From NCBI GenBank assembly GCA_965213905.1, contig OZ243922.1:310001-374000 (forward strand): a stretch of 64,000 nt of DNA, written 5' to 3'. The notes beneath the pieces are model-generated. The model saw nothing but the letters and a program-made list of their open reading frames with translations. It was not told the DNA's origin and made no database searches. A program made the translations under genes and the position numbers. The DNA comes from SIRX01 sp965213905. GTDB taxonomy: Bacteria > Actinomycetota > Rubrobacteria > Rubrobacterales > Rubrobacteraceae. Shown one piece after another: positions 1 to 7,561 of the stretch; the first letter of the stretch is position 1; each line of letters starts with the position of its first letter.

Positions 1-81
1 CTTGCCCTTGCGGCGGTCCCGGATCTTGCGCCAGATAAACGGTGCCAGAAATATGAGCGCGCGGCGGATTAAAGTTCCCAA
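1..81 (-). CDS. Small basic membrane-anchor protein, truncated by window edge
   Basis: A short open frame starts with TTG at 79-81 and runs off the left edge. An AGGAGG-like ribosome binding site at 87-92 sits about 5 nt upstream of the TTG, which is why this start was chosen. The visible 27 residues begin MGTLIRRALIFLAP and end in a very basic stretch (RKIRDRRKGK), consistent with one short hydrophobic segment followed by a cytoplasmic basic tail. No family is recognised and the rest lies outside the window. Confidence 0.5.
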   Translation of the reverse strand, partial: MGTLIRRALIFLAPFIWRKIRDRRKGK

Positions 82-145
82 GAGTGCCTCCTAGTCTAGG
101 GTGTGTAGCGGATCATACCATCACTGCCGCATCGTCAAACCTGGC

Positions 146-721
146 TCAACCTTCGTGCCAGACGGTAAGCTCGTCCGCCGGACGCCTCCTCCTGGGCCTC
201 TCCCCCATGTTCGGGTAGCCCACGTACAAGTACGCCGCTATGCGGTCCTCCGCGTCCAATCCGAAGAAGTCCAGCATGTGCGGGTGGTAGGCGACGGGTC
301 CGGTACGCCAGATGCTCCCGAGACCTAAGGCGTGGGCGGCGAGCTGCATGTTCTGAACGGCGGCGCAGCACGCCCCGTAGTTCTCCAGCGTCTCGACCTC
401 GTCCCTTCCGGCCAGCGAGATCACGGCGATCACCACCGGAGACCGGAACGCCTTTTTACGCTCGCGGCTTACCCGTCCCGGTATTAGCTCCTCGTCTTCG
501 CCCTCTTCCTCCGCCATGAGCCGGGCCATCTCCGCCCGGGCGCGGGCAAACTCCCCCCGCCCTTTACCCTCGAAGACGTGGAAGCGCCAGGGCTCGGTTA
601 TCTTGTGGTTCGGGGCGTGTACCGCACTCTCCAGGACGCTTTCGACGAGCTCCTTCGGTACAGGGTCCGGCTTCAGCCGCCCGATGCTCTGCCGCTTGAA
701 TATGGCCTCACTGATCTCCAA
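146..721 (-). CDS. Nitroreductase family protein
   Basis: The product is 191 aa, a usual length for the small FMN-dependent nitroreductases of the YdjA/HBN1-like type that reduce nitro groups or quinones with NAD(P)H. It opens with the family pattern 'EAIFKRQSIGRL..DPVP', followed by 'APNHKITEPWRFHV' (FMN-binding region), and has the central 'NYGACCAAVQNMQLAAHALGLGSIWRTG' type helix and the C-terminal 'YLYVGYP' motif. The TTG start at 719-721 is preceded by AGGGAG with 5 nt spacing. It is transcribed divergently from mdh. The natural substrate cannot be read from sequence. Confidence 0.88.
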   Translation of the reverse strand: MEISEAIFKRQSIGRLKPDPVPKELVESVLESAVHAPNHKITEPWRFHVFEGKGRGEFARARAEMARLMAEEEGEDEELIPGRVSRERKKAFRSPVVIAVISLAGRDEVETLENYGACCAAVQNMQLAAHALGLGSIWRTGPVAYHPHMLDFFGLDAEDRIAAYLYVGYPNMGERPRRRRPADELTVWHEG

Positions 722-819
722 CTAATCTCCCTGCTAGCGTCGAACTGACCTGGGACATTTTACCGTGGAGATAAGCGGCAAAAAAATGTGACTTCTACTA
801 TCATTGGAGAAGAGAAAGT

Positions 820-844
820 TTCGAGGGGAGACTCTATCCTCGAA
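820..844 (+). repeat. 5'-UTR hairpin ahead of mdh
   Basis: TTCGAGG (820-826) pairs perfectly with CCTCGAA (838-844) around an 11-nt loop, 46 nt before the mdh start codon. It could be an mRNA-stabilising stem in the leader. No U-run follows, so it is not an obvious terminator. Function is unknown. Confidence 0.35.
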
Positions 845-890
845 CTCGCCGAAGAAACACTACAGCCAGCTACGAGACAAGGAGACTTTA

Positions 891-1865
891 ATGTCCAAGA
901 CTGTTACCGTCACCGGCGCCGCCGGCGCGATTGGATATGCAGCCCTGTTCCGGATCGCCTCGGGGCAGGCGCTTGGTCCGGATGAGAAGATAAAGCTGAA
1001 GCTGCTCGAAATAGAACCCGCGCTAAAAGCCGCCGAAGGCACGGCGATGGAACTCAACGACTGCGCGTTCCCCCTGCTCGAATCCATCGACATCACCGCC
1101 GACGCGCAAGAGGCGTTCGACGGCTGCAACGTCGGGATGCTCGTTGGGGCGCAACCGCGCAAGCAAGGCATGGAACGCGCCGACCTCTTGGAGGCGAACG
1201 GGCAAATCTTCAAACCCCAAGGTGAGGCAATAAACGCCAACGCTTCAGACGATGTACGAATACTGGTAGTTGGAAATCCAGCCAATACCAACGCCCTGAT
1301 CGCCATGAACAACGCCCCCGACGTGCCGCAGGATCGCTTCACCGCCATGACGCGGCTCGACGAGAACCGGGCCGTCTCGATGCTGGCCCAAAAGCTATCC
1401 GTCGGTATCGAGGACATCGAAGACCTCGTTGTGTGGGGAAATCACTCCCCGACGATGTTTCCGGACCTCTTCAACGCCACGGTAAATGGTGAGCGGGCCG
1501 CAGATCAGGTAGACATAGACTGGTACGAAAACGAGTACATGCCCCAGGTCGGCAAACGGGGCGCGGCGATCATCGAGGCCCGGGGCGCATCCTCCGCCGC
1601 ATCCGCCGCAAACGCGGCCATCGACCACGTGCGCGACTGGACGCTCGGCGTCGACGGCCTGCGCTCTATGGCGGTCCGCTCCGGAGGCCAGTACGACGTC
1701 GAGGAAGATCTTATCTCGTCGTTCCCGGTGCGTTTGTCCGGTGGCGATTACGAAATCGTCGAAGGTTTGGATATCGCCGAATTCGCCGCATCGAAGATCG
1801 AGATAACCGTAAACGAACTGAAAGAGGAACGCGACGCGGTAAAGGAACTCGGCCTTATCGGTTAG
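891..1865 (+). CDS. mdh: Malate dehydrogenase (NAD-type)
   Basis: This enzyme oxidises malate to oxaloacetate in the TCA cycle. The protein is 324 aa and follows the cytosolic/actinobacterial MDH subfamily. The Rossmann glycine motif GAAGAIG is at residues 9-15, the substrate arginines are in 'QPRKQGMERADLL' (R90, R96), 'GNPANTNA' is at 128-135, 'TRLDENR' is at 154-160, and the catalytic His185 is in 'GNHSPTM'. The frame is open for 29 codons upstream, but the ATG at 891 was chosen because AAGGAG lies just in front and the Rossmann strand starts immediately after. Succinyl-CoA ligase genes lie 6.5 kb downstream on the same strand. Confidence 0.95.
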   Translation: MSKTVTVTGAAGAIGYAALFRIASGQALGPDEKIKLKLLEIEPALKAAEGTAMELNDCAFPLLESIDITADAQEAFDGCNVGMLVGAQPRKQGMERADLLEANGQIFKPQGEAINANASDDVRILVVGNPANTNALIAMNNAPDVPQDRFTAMTRLDENRAVSMLAQKLSVGIEDIEDLVVWGNHSPTMFPDLFNATVNGERAADQVDIDWYENEYMPQVGKRGAAIIEARGASSAASAANAAIDHVRDWTLGVDGLRSMAVRSGGQYDVEEDLISSFPVRLSGGDYEIVEGLDIAEFAASKIEITVNELKEERDAVKELGLIG

Positions 1866-1912
1866 AAATATTTCGGTGATTTTTTAGAGAGCCGAAAGGA
1901 GGTAGTCCTTAC

Positions 1913-2166
1913 GTGTTTACGTTGGCCGCGAGTTGCCTTCTGCTACTCGTCGGCTTGTATACGTTCGTCTACCCCGATTCGGCAGGAGGCCTTCGCTATG
2001 TGGGTTTGGGCCAGGCGCTTTTCTTTTAGGCTTCGCTATAGCTTTGGGCGCACCAGCCGAACTGCTGCCCAAACACAGCATGAGCCTCGCCGCATCGCTG
2101 AGGGTTTTAGCTTTCGCGCTGGTAGCACTGGCTTTTGGGGTGCTGTTGGCGGCGTACTCTACTTGA
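1913..2166 (+). pseudogene. Small multi-pass membrane protein interrupted by a frameshift
   Basis: GTG at 1913 follows a strong AAAGGAGG (1896-1902) and opens a hydrophobic 38-codon frame that stops at TAG 2027-2029. The next frame (-1) continues without interruption to TGA 2164-2166. It encodes two more hydrophobic segments (FLLGFAIALGAPAELL and VLAFALVALAFGVLLAAYS). Joined, the two halves give an ~84-residue, three-helix membrane protein. The switch falls in the run cttttcttttagg, a plausible slippage or sequencing-error site. It follows mdh by 47 nt. No family is recognised. The ATG at 2080 could start the last helix as a separate peptide. Confidence 0.5.
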
Positions 2167-2202
2167 TCTAAAAGGTCGTTAGAAGAGTGCGTGTACGACC
2201 GT

Positions 2203-3444
2203 CTAAACAACCTTTATCCGTTTTCTAACCTTCGTCTGCGCCAGGGAAGCCGCTATCTCATCGAAGGCCTTCGCGGGGGCGCTTTCTGGCTCGAACAAAG
2301 ATTGGCCCGGTTCTCCGCTTTCGTCGGGTAGGATCGGGATTCTTCCCAAGATGTTTGAGTCTAGTTCGCCGGAGACTTGCTCTCCGCCGTTGCCGCCGAA
2401 AATCTTCAGTTCCTTGCCGCAGTCCGGGCACTCGGCGTAGCTCATGTTCTCCACCACGCCCACGACTTTGAGGTGGGCCTGAACGGCCATCTTGCCGGCT
2501 TTGACGGCGACGCGGGCGGCGTCGGCCTGGGGCGTGGTGACGACGAGGGCTTCGGCCTTGGGGATCATCTGGGCCACCGTGAGGGCCACGTCGCCGGTCC
2601 CGGGCGGCATGTCTACGATTATGTAGTCCGGCTCGTCCCAGTACACGTCGCGCATGAGTTGGGTGAGCGCTTTGTTCACTATCGGGGCGCGCCAGATAAT
2701 AGCCTGGCCTTCGTTCACGAAGTTACCCATCGAAATGAACTTCAAGCCCGTCGCGGATTCTATCGGGAAGATCACACCTCCAACCACGTTCGGCTTCTCC
2801 GTCGAACCCAACATGACCGGGATGGACGAGCCGTGTACGTCGGCGTCCAGGATCTCCACCGAATGGCCGGCCCGGTCGAGCGCCGCCGCCAGGTTGACCG
2901 CGACGGTGCTCTTTCCGACGCCGCCTTTTCCGGAAACCACCGCGATAATTCGGGTTCTGGACTCGTCCCTGAAGGCCGGGGCGAGTTCCGAGGGGCCGCC
3001 GTGCAGGGAGGTTAGGAGGTTCTGCCGGTCGTCGTCGGTCATTACACCGAAGTCCACCTCGACGTGTTCGACGCCTTCTATCTCTACAAGGCGGTCCTGG
3101 ATGTCGGTGGTTATGCGGTGTTTCATCGGGCAGCCGGCGGTGGTCAGGGCGACCCCCACCGTGACGCTGGAGCTTTCGATCTCTACGCTCCGGATCATGT
3201 TGAGCGAGATGAGATCCCGGCCGATCTCCGGGTCGCGCACGTCTCGCAGCGCCTCCCGTATCCCGGCCTCGGAGAAACCGTCCGCCGGCTCTTCCGGGGG
3301 CGGCGTGCGATCTACGAGGTCATCGGCCGTTTCGGTTTCTATGTCGAGAGAGGCTTTTTCGAGGTTTGCCGCCGGGCTAGTCCCTTCAGTTTTTTTGTCG
3401 TGGGTTTCGGCTTTGCCCTCGCGGCGTCGGAACCAGTTGACCAT
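2203..3444 (-). CDS. Mrp/NBP35 family Fe-S carrier ATPase with N-terminal MIP18 domain
   Basis: A P-loop ATPase of the Mrp/ApbC family, which binds and transfers iron-sulfur clusters to apoproteins. The 413-aa protein has a charged N-terminus, a MIP18/DUF59 domain at about 60-135 ('DPEIGRDLISLNMI', 'TTAGCPMK'), and the deviant Walker A 'SGKGGVGKST' at 171-180. The Mrp signatures 'DADVHGSSIP' and 'DMPPGTGDVALT' follow, and then a C-terminal 'CPDCGKE' CxxC that can hold the cluster. The frame is open further upstream, but the ATG at 3444 has GAGGAGG upstream and begins the family-like sequence. A second DUF59 protein lies at 60964-61266. Confidence 0.93.
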   Translation of the reverse strand: MVNWFRRREGKAETHDKKTEGTSPAANLEKASLDIETETADDLVDRTPPPEEPADGFSEAGIREALRDVRDPEIGRDLISLNMIRSVEIESSSVTVGVALTTAGCPMKHRITTDIQDRLVEIEGVEHVEVDFGVMTDDDRQNLLTSLHGGPSELAPAFRDESRTRIIAVVSGKGGVGKSTVAVNLAAALDRAGHSVEILDADVHGSSIPVMLGSTEKPNVVGGVIFPIESATGLKFISMGNFVNEGQAIIWRAPIVNKALTQLMRDVYWDEPDYIIVDMPPGTGDVALTVAQMIPKAEALVVTTPQADAARVAVKAGKMAVQAHLKVVGVVENMSYAECPDCGKELKIFGGNGGEQVSGELDSNILGRIPILPDESGEPGQSLFEPESAPAKAFDEIAASLAQTKVRKRIKVV

Positions 3445-3568
3445 GATAAGAAACCTCCTCCGGAGCCAAACCCCGGATGACTCGTAAGCGGGAAAACCGG
3501 TTTTCGAGCACCGGCGTTTGCCGAGAGATATTACCATAGGGCTTCGGCGGGTCGCTTACCTGGACCGC

Positions 3569-4053
3569 TTACCGTACGACCTTGAACTTCCTGGTACCGC
3601 TGGCGGCTTTCAGGTGATCTTCGTGGCCCGGATAAACCGCTTTGAAGCTGTAGGTTCCCGGCCGTTTGGGCCGGTAATTGAACTCGTAGCCGGACTGGCT
3701 TAAGCTTTCTTTCCTGGTGGATATACGCTTGCCGTTGCGCTTTACCTTTACTTTTACGATGCCGTTGTGATCCGGGGCCACATTGCCGCGTATCGTCCGG
3801 CTCCGGTTCAGCTTCAGCCTGCGGGTAGAAGTTTTTAGCGACAACTTCGGCCGGACCTTGACGCTCTTGGCGCTGTCATCCTCGATTCGGCCTCCCCAAA
3901 GCTAGGTCCTTCGGAGTCGGTCGTGTCCGGGGCGGTCGTGTCCGGGGCGGTCTGGCTTTTGGCCTCCTGGACAACACCTTGTGTAACCACGAAAGCCAAC
4001 ACTATTGCTACTATGGTCCCAGCCAGAAGAACTATTCGTTGCGTATTAGCCAC
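3569..4053 (-). pseudogene. Secreted Ig-like/basic protein split by a frameshift
   Basis: The first frame starts with ATG at 4053 and encodes an N-terminal signal/anchor helix (VLLAGTIVAIVLAFVVTQGVV). A Thr/Asp-rich linker with a repeated 'TAPDT' follows, and the frame then runs into a different reading of the DNA and stops at 3835. A second frame, open from about 3903 to 3569, encodes a basic beta-rich domain ending 'RPKRPGTYSFKAVYPGHEDH', typical of bacterial Ig-like folds. In that frame the sequence upstream of TTG 3844 (IEDDSAKSVKVRPKL) reads as good protein, so the two halves look like one gene broken near 3885-3900. Sequencing error or real decay cannot be separated here. Confidence 0.55.
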
Positions 4054-4133
4054 TCTAAAACCTCGTAGTATTTCCTGAAATTTATTAACCGCGTCGTATT
4101 TTTGTTTATCGGATAAAAAACGAAAAACTTTAA

Positions 4134-4165
4134 CCTTCCGCCCCGGACCTTCCGCCCCGGAAGTT
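4134..4165 (-). terminator. Tandem 14-bp repeat forming a terminator-like hairpin after the mutase
   Basis: Two exact copies of a 14-bp unit (CCTTCCGCCCCGGA) abut at 4134-4147 and 4148-4161. Read on the minus strand downstream of the mutase stop, they form CTTCCG-GGG-CGGAAG-type stems followed by T-rich sequence (TTTTTCGTTTTTT). A factor-independent terminator for the epimerase-mutase operon is likely. The duplicated stem is unusual. Confidence 0.45.
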
Positions 4166-4181
4166 CTCGTGGGTGACGGTT

Positions 4182-5759
4182 TTACGGTTTGTAAAGGCCG
4201 AAAACCTCACGAAGAACGTCCGAGACTTCGCCGAGCGTGGCGAGTTCGGAGAGCGCCTCTTTCATGGGGTAGAGTAAGTTGTTTCCGGTTTCGGCAGCGT
4301 GTTTCAGGCCGGAGAGCGAGCGTTCGGCGGCGGGGTTGTCCCGGCTTTCCTTTAGCTCCGTCAGGCGCGCGGACTGCTTTTCCCGGATGGTCTCGTCTAC
4401 GGTGTGAAGTTCCATTTCGGGGTCTTCTTCCGTGGCGAACTTGTTAACGCCGACGATGATGCGCTCGTCGCGCTCTATCTCTTTCTGGTAGCGGAAGGCG
4501 GCTTCTTCGATCTCGCTTTGCATAAAGCGATCTTCTATGGCTTTTACCGAGCCGCCGAGGTCGTCTATCTGTTTTATGTAGTTCCACGCCTCTTCTTCGA
4601 GGTCGTTCGTCAGCGACTCGACGTAGTAGGAGCCGGCCAGGGGGTCCGCCGTGTCCGTCAGCCCAGCCTCGTTCGCCAGTATTTGCTGCGTCCTGAGCGC
4701 GATGCGCGCGCTGTGCTCGGTCGGCAAGGCCAGCGCCTCGTCGTAGGCGTTGGTGTGGAGGCTCTGGGTGCCGCCCAAGATCGCGGAGAGGGCTTGCACC
4801 GTAGTCCGGGCTATGTTGTTCTCGGCCTGCTGGGCCGTCAGGGACGACCCGGCCGTTTGGGTGTGAAAGCGGAGCTTCGTGCTCTTCTCGTCCGTGGCGC
4901 CGAAGCGTTCGGTTATGATGTTCGTCCACATCCGACGCGCCGCCCGGTACTTGGCCGCCTCTTGAAATAGGTCGTTGTGGGCGTTGAAGAAAAACGAGAG
5001 CCGGGGCGCGAACTCGTCCACGTCCAGCCCGGTCTCCACCGCCGCCTCGACGTAGGCTATGGCGTTGGAGAGGGTAAAGGCCAACTCCTGGGCCGCGGTG
5101 CTCCCCGCCTCCCGGATGTGGTAGCCGCTTATGGAGATGGTGTTCCAGCGGGGCAACTCTTTCGCGCAGTAGGCGAACATGTCGGTGGTGATCCTCATGG
5201 ACGGTTCCGGCGGGTAGATGTAAGTCCCGCGCGCCAGGTACTCTTTGAGCACGTCGTTCTGGGTGGTTCCGATTACCTCCTCAGGTTTCGCACCCTGCTC
5301 ATCGGCGACGAGCGCGTAGAGCAGCAGGAGGATTGAGGCGGTGGCGTTTATGGTCATCGAGGTCGAGACGTCTTTTAGCGGGATGCCGTCGAAGAGCTCG
5401 CGCATGTCTAGCAGCGAGTCTATCGCGACCCCGACCTTGCCGACCTCGCCGAGGCTTAGATCGTGGTCCGAGTCCCGGCCCATCTGCGTCGGGAGGTCGA
5501 AAGCGACCGATAACCCGGTCTGGCCGTTCTTCGTGAGGTACTTAAAGCGTTCGTTGGTCTCTTTCGCCGTGCCGAAGCCGGCGTACTGGCGCATGGTCCA
5601 GGGGCGTCCGCGGTACATGCTGGGATAAGGGCCGCGGGTGTAAGGAGCCTCGCCGGGATCTCCGAGTTTCTCCGCGTAGTCGAAGCTTTCCAGGTCTTCC
5701 GGCCCGTAGGACGGCTTTATCTCGATGCCGGACTCCGTGCGACGCTCTTCGACGCCCAT
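4182..5759 (-). CDS. Methylmalonyl-CoA mutase catalytic (large) subunit, lacking the B12-binding domain
   Basis: It should interconvert (R)-methylmalonyl-CoA and succinyl-CoA together with a separate cobalamin-binding subunit. The 525-aa length matches the archaeal/actinobacterial McmA1-type protein: TIM barrel only, with no C-terminal DxHxxG B12 domain. Visible signatures are 'YRGRPWTMRQYAGFGTA' (the Tyr that marks methylmalonyl- rather than isobutyryl-CoA mutases), 'GLSVAFDLPTQMG', 'STSMTINATA', 'GTTQNDVLKEY' and 'RFHTQTAGSSLTAQQ'. The ATG at 5759 has GAGGAG 8 nt upstream. It is 22 nt behind the epimerase gene, so they form an operon. The small subunit is not in this window. Confidence 0.92.
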   Translation of the reverse strand: MGVEERRTESGIEIKPSYGPEDLESFDYAEKLGDPGEAPYTRGPYPSMYRGRPWTMRQYAGFGTAKETNERFKYLTKNGQTGLSVAFDLPTQMGRDSDHDLSLGEVGKVGVAIDSLLDMRELFDGIPLKDVSTSMTINATASILLLLYALVADEQGAKPEEVIGTTQNDVLKEYLARGTYIYPPEPSMRITTDMFAYCAKELPRWNTISISGYHIREAGSTAAQELAFTLSNAIAYVEAAVETGLDVDEFAPRLSFFFNAHNDLFQEAAKYRAARRMWTNIITERFGATDEKSTKLRFHTQTAGSSLTAQQAENNIARTTVQALSAILGGTQSLHTNAYDEALALPTEHSARIALRTQQILANEAGLTDTADPLAGSYYVESLTNDLEEEAWNYIKQIDDLGGSVKAIEDRFMQSEIEEAAFRYQKEIERDERIIVGVNKFATEEDPEMELHTVDETIREKQSARLTELKESRDNPAAERSLSGLKHAAETGNNLLYPMKEALSELATLGEVSDVLREVFGLYKP

Positions 5760-5781
5760 CGCTACACTCCTCTATCCGCCT

Positions 5782-6198
5782 TTACCCAACGTCTTCCGGT
5801 AATTCTACAAGCTCCGTCAGCACCCCGAACGCGCCCTTTGGATGCAAAAAGGCCATCCGCGTCCCGCCGGCCCCGATCCGGGGCTCCTCGTCTATCAGAT
5901 CCACGCCGTTGTCTTTGAGTTGGGCGAGGGCCGAGTCGAGGTTTTCGACCGCGAAGGCCACGTGATGGAAACCTTCGCCGTTCTTTTCCAGAAACTTGCC
6001 CACGGGAGAGTCCGGACGGGTCGGCTGCACCAGTTCTATGGTCGACTCCCCAACCTCGAACATCGTCGCGACTATGCCCTGTTCTTCTACGGTCTCCGGT
6101 TCTTCGGGGGAGACGCCGAAGTTCTCGCGGTAGAAGTCGGCGGCGGCGGTGATGTCTTCTACGGCGTATCCGAGGTGGTAAATTCTACTCAGCAGCAT
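5782..6198 (-). CDS. mce: Methylmalonyl-CoA epimerase
   Basis: It converts (S)- to (R)-methylmalonyl-CoA, the step before the mutase that lies directly downstream. The 138-aa protein is a vicinal-oxygen-chelate (glyoxalase-like) fold with two beta-alpha-beta units. 'RIYHLGYAVEDI' supplies the first metal His, 'ELVQPTRPDSPVGKFLEKNGEGFHHVAFAVEN' is the classical epimerase signature, and 'FLHPKGAFGVLTELVE' ends the protein with the last metal Glu. Length and motifs fit the family closely. The ATG at 6198 has only a weak ribosome binding site. Confidence 0.95.
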   Translation of the reverse strand: MLLSRIYHLGYAVEDITAAADFYRENFGVSPEEPETVEEQGIVATMFEVGESTIELVQPTRPDSPVGKFLEKNGEGFHHVAFAVENLDSALAQLKDNGVDLIDEEPRIGAGGTRMAFLHPKGAFGVLTELVELPEDVG

Positions 6199-6281
6199 AC
6201 CCGGTGATTGTAGATCACGGCGGGAGCGGCGGCGAGGTTGATCGGAGTACGGCGAGAGTTTTGGTCAGGAGGATTATCAGG

Positions 6282-6533
6282 ATGGCCCAGGGTGTTATGC
6301 AGAAGATCGAGGAGTTGTCGGAAGAGCGCGAAGAGGTCCTGAGACGGGAGGGCGCCAACCACCCCGAGTCGGGGGACCACGAGAGGTTGCAGACTATAGA
6401 TCACGACCTCCAGGTACTTTGGGACTTGCGGCGGAGAGAGATGGCCGGCGAACAGGTGGACCTGGGGGCGGACTTCTACGACCGGTACGACCGCTACACC
6501 GGGGACGACAGTCCGGGCTCCCAGGGCGGTTAG
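6282..6533 (+). CDS. DUF2630-like small protein
   Basis: The product is 83 aa, highly charged and mostly helical (MQKIEELSEEREEVLRREG ... DLQVLWDLRRRE). The pattern of two helices ending in a 'LDQCWDLLRQRR'-like motif resembles the actinobacterial DUF2630 family, whose function is unknown. The frame is open further upstream, but the ATG at 6282 is preceded by CAGGAGGA with 8 nt spacing. It is divergent from the epimerase and convergent with the next pair of small genes. Confidence 0.7.
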   Translation: MAQGVMQKIEELSEEREEVLRREGANHPESGDHERLQTIDHDLQVLWDLRRREMAGEQVDLGADFYDRYDRYTGDDSPGSQGG

Positions 6534-6566
6534 CAGCCCACTTCCCGGGTTTGCCTACCGGTTTGT

Positions 6567-6791
6567 TTACATCGTGCCGCGTTCGGTAACTTCGGCCCAC
6601 TCGGAGGTTGCCGAGGCTTTGTCGAGCATTTTTTTCAATTCGAGGATGTCGTCTTCGCTGAAGACTTCCGCCCCGGCGTCCGGGACAAAGTTCATAACCC
6701 GTCCGTCGGAGTAGCGGACTACTATTCGGGTGATGCCGTTGTCCGGCTGGGGCGGGCCTTGCATTTTGCGGGTACGTTCTATGCCGTGCAA
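6567..6791 (-). CDS. Small conserved-looking protein A (USP operon)
   Basis: The product is 74 aa with no recognised domain. Its core 'GITRIVVRYSDGRVMNFVPD' followed by 'FSEDDILELKKMLDKAS' aligns by eye with the neighbouring 72-aa protein, so the two look like tandem paralogues with a beta-hairpin followed by a helix. The TTG start at 6791 lies behind GGAGGA. The gene begins 8 nt after the upstream gene's stop, so it is the last gene of a universal-stress-protein operon. Confidence 0.65.
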   Translation of the reverse strand: MHGIERTRKMQGPPQPDNGITRIVVRYSDGRVMNFVPDAGAEVFSEDDILELKKMLDKASATSEWAEVTERGTM

Positions 6792-6799
6792 AAGTCCTC

Positions 6800-7018
6800 C
6801 TACCTCTTCTGTCCCTTGCGGATCGAATGCGCCATAGCGTCCACGTAAGCCGCCATCATGTGCAACTCGTAAGAGGCGAACTCCTCACGCTGCCGGGCCC
6901 TGAAGACGTCCGTGTCCCCGTTCCCGAACTCTATAACCACTTCCCGGATCCCGCGCGGGTCCATGTCGTCCCGCTTGTCGAGCGGGGTTCCGGTCCATTC
7001 TCTCTCCGAGGTGTCCAA
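6800..7018 (-). CDS. Small conserved-looking protein B (USP operon)
   Basis: The product is 72 aa. 'GIREVVIEFGNGDTDVF' followed by a helix 'YELHMMAAYVDAMAH' mirrors the downstream 74-aa protein. TTG at 7018 has AGGAGAGAAGAG just before it. It sits 23 nt after the universal stress protein gene, so co-transcription is likely. No family recognised. A role alongside UspA is inference from position only. Confidence 0.65.
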   Translation of the reverse strand: MDTSEREWTGTPLDKRDDMDPRGIREVVIEFGNGDTDVFRARQREEFASYELHMMAAYVDAMAHSIRKGQKR

Positions 7019-7041
7019 CTCTTCTCTCCTTTTGTGGGGGT

Positions 7042-7491
7042 CTAGAGCTCGTGGTCTCCGTGGACTACGAGAACCGGGCAGTAGGCGTCCCGGACTACCT
7101 GGCTGGAGACGCTGCCTTGCAAGGCGTACTGCAGACGGCTGAGGCCCCGGCTGCCGACCACCACCATCCCGATGTCCTGTTCGCGGGTGAGCTTGACGAT
7201 CTCCTTTGCGGGTTTGTCGCCGGGGACCACGTGGGAGTCGGCCACGGTGCCGCCACGATCTTCGATCTCTTTTATTTGGTCGTCTATAATGCCCCGCGCT
7301 TCCTGGGCTTTGTCCTGGTCTTTGGAGCTGGGATCGTTGTAGTTTGCGGGTTTAGAGATGCCTTTGCCGACGTAAATTACCTGTATCCCGGAGCCGGAAC
7401 TGGCCGAGAGGTCCGCCGCCGCCCGAAGCGCGGGGAGCGAGTTGTCCGAACCGTCGGTCGCCAGCAGTATGTTAGTCGGGAACAGGCTCAT
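7042..7491 (-). CDS. Universal stress protein, UspA family (ATP-binding type)
   Basis: The 149-aa protein has the Usp fold from end to end: N-terminal 'NILLATDGSDNS' and the C-terminal nucleotide-binding motif 'GSRGLSRLQYALQGSVS' (G-2x-G-9x-G-S). These motifs show it belongs to the ATP-binding branch. Usp proteins act in the cytoplasm during starvation and oxidative or energy stress. It is the first gene of a three-gene minus-strand operon with two small unknown proteins. The ATG at 7491 has GAGAGAGG upstream. Confidence 0.94.
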   Translation of the reverse strand: MSLFPTNILLATDGSDNSLPALRAAADLSASSGSGIQVIYVGKGISKPANYNDPSSKDQDKAQEARGIIDDQIKEIEDRGGTVADSHVVPGDKPAKEIVKLTREQDIGMVVVGSRGLSRLQYALQGSVSSQVVRDAYCPVLVVHGDHEL

Positions 7492-7561
7492 CTATCTCAC
7501 ACCTCTCTCTATAACAACGTCCCTCCGAGCATATTATCAGTATCTACCGCGCTGAGGAAAG

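Noticed and set aside
2021..2030. Programmed -1 frameshift signal
   Set aside because: The run cttttctttta does not form a canonical X XXY YYZ heptamer and no downstream pseudoknot is evident; mutation or sequencing error is simpler.
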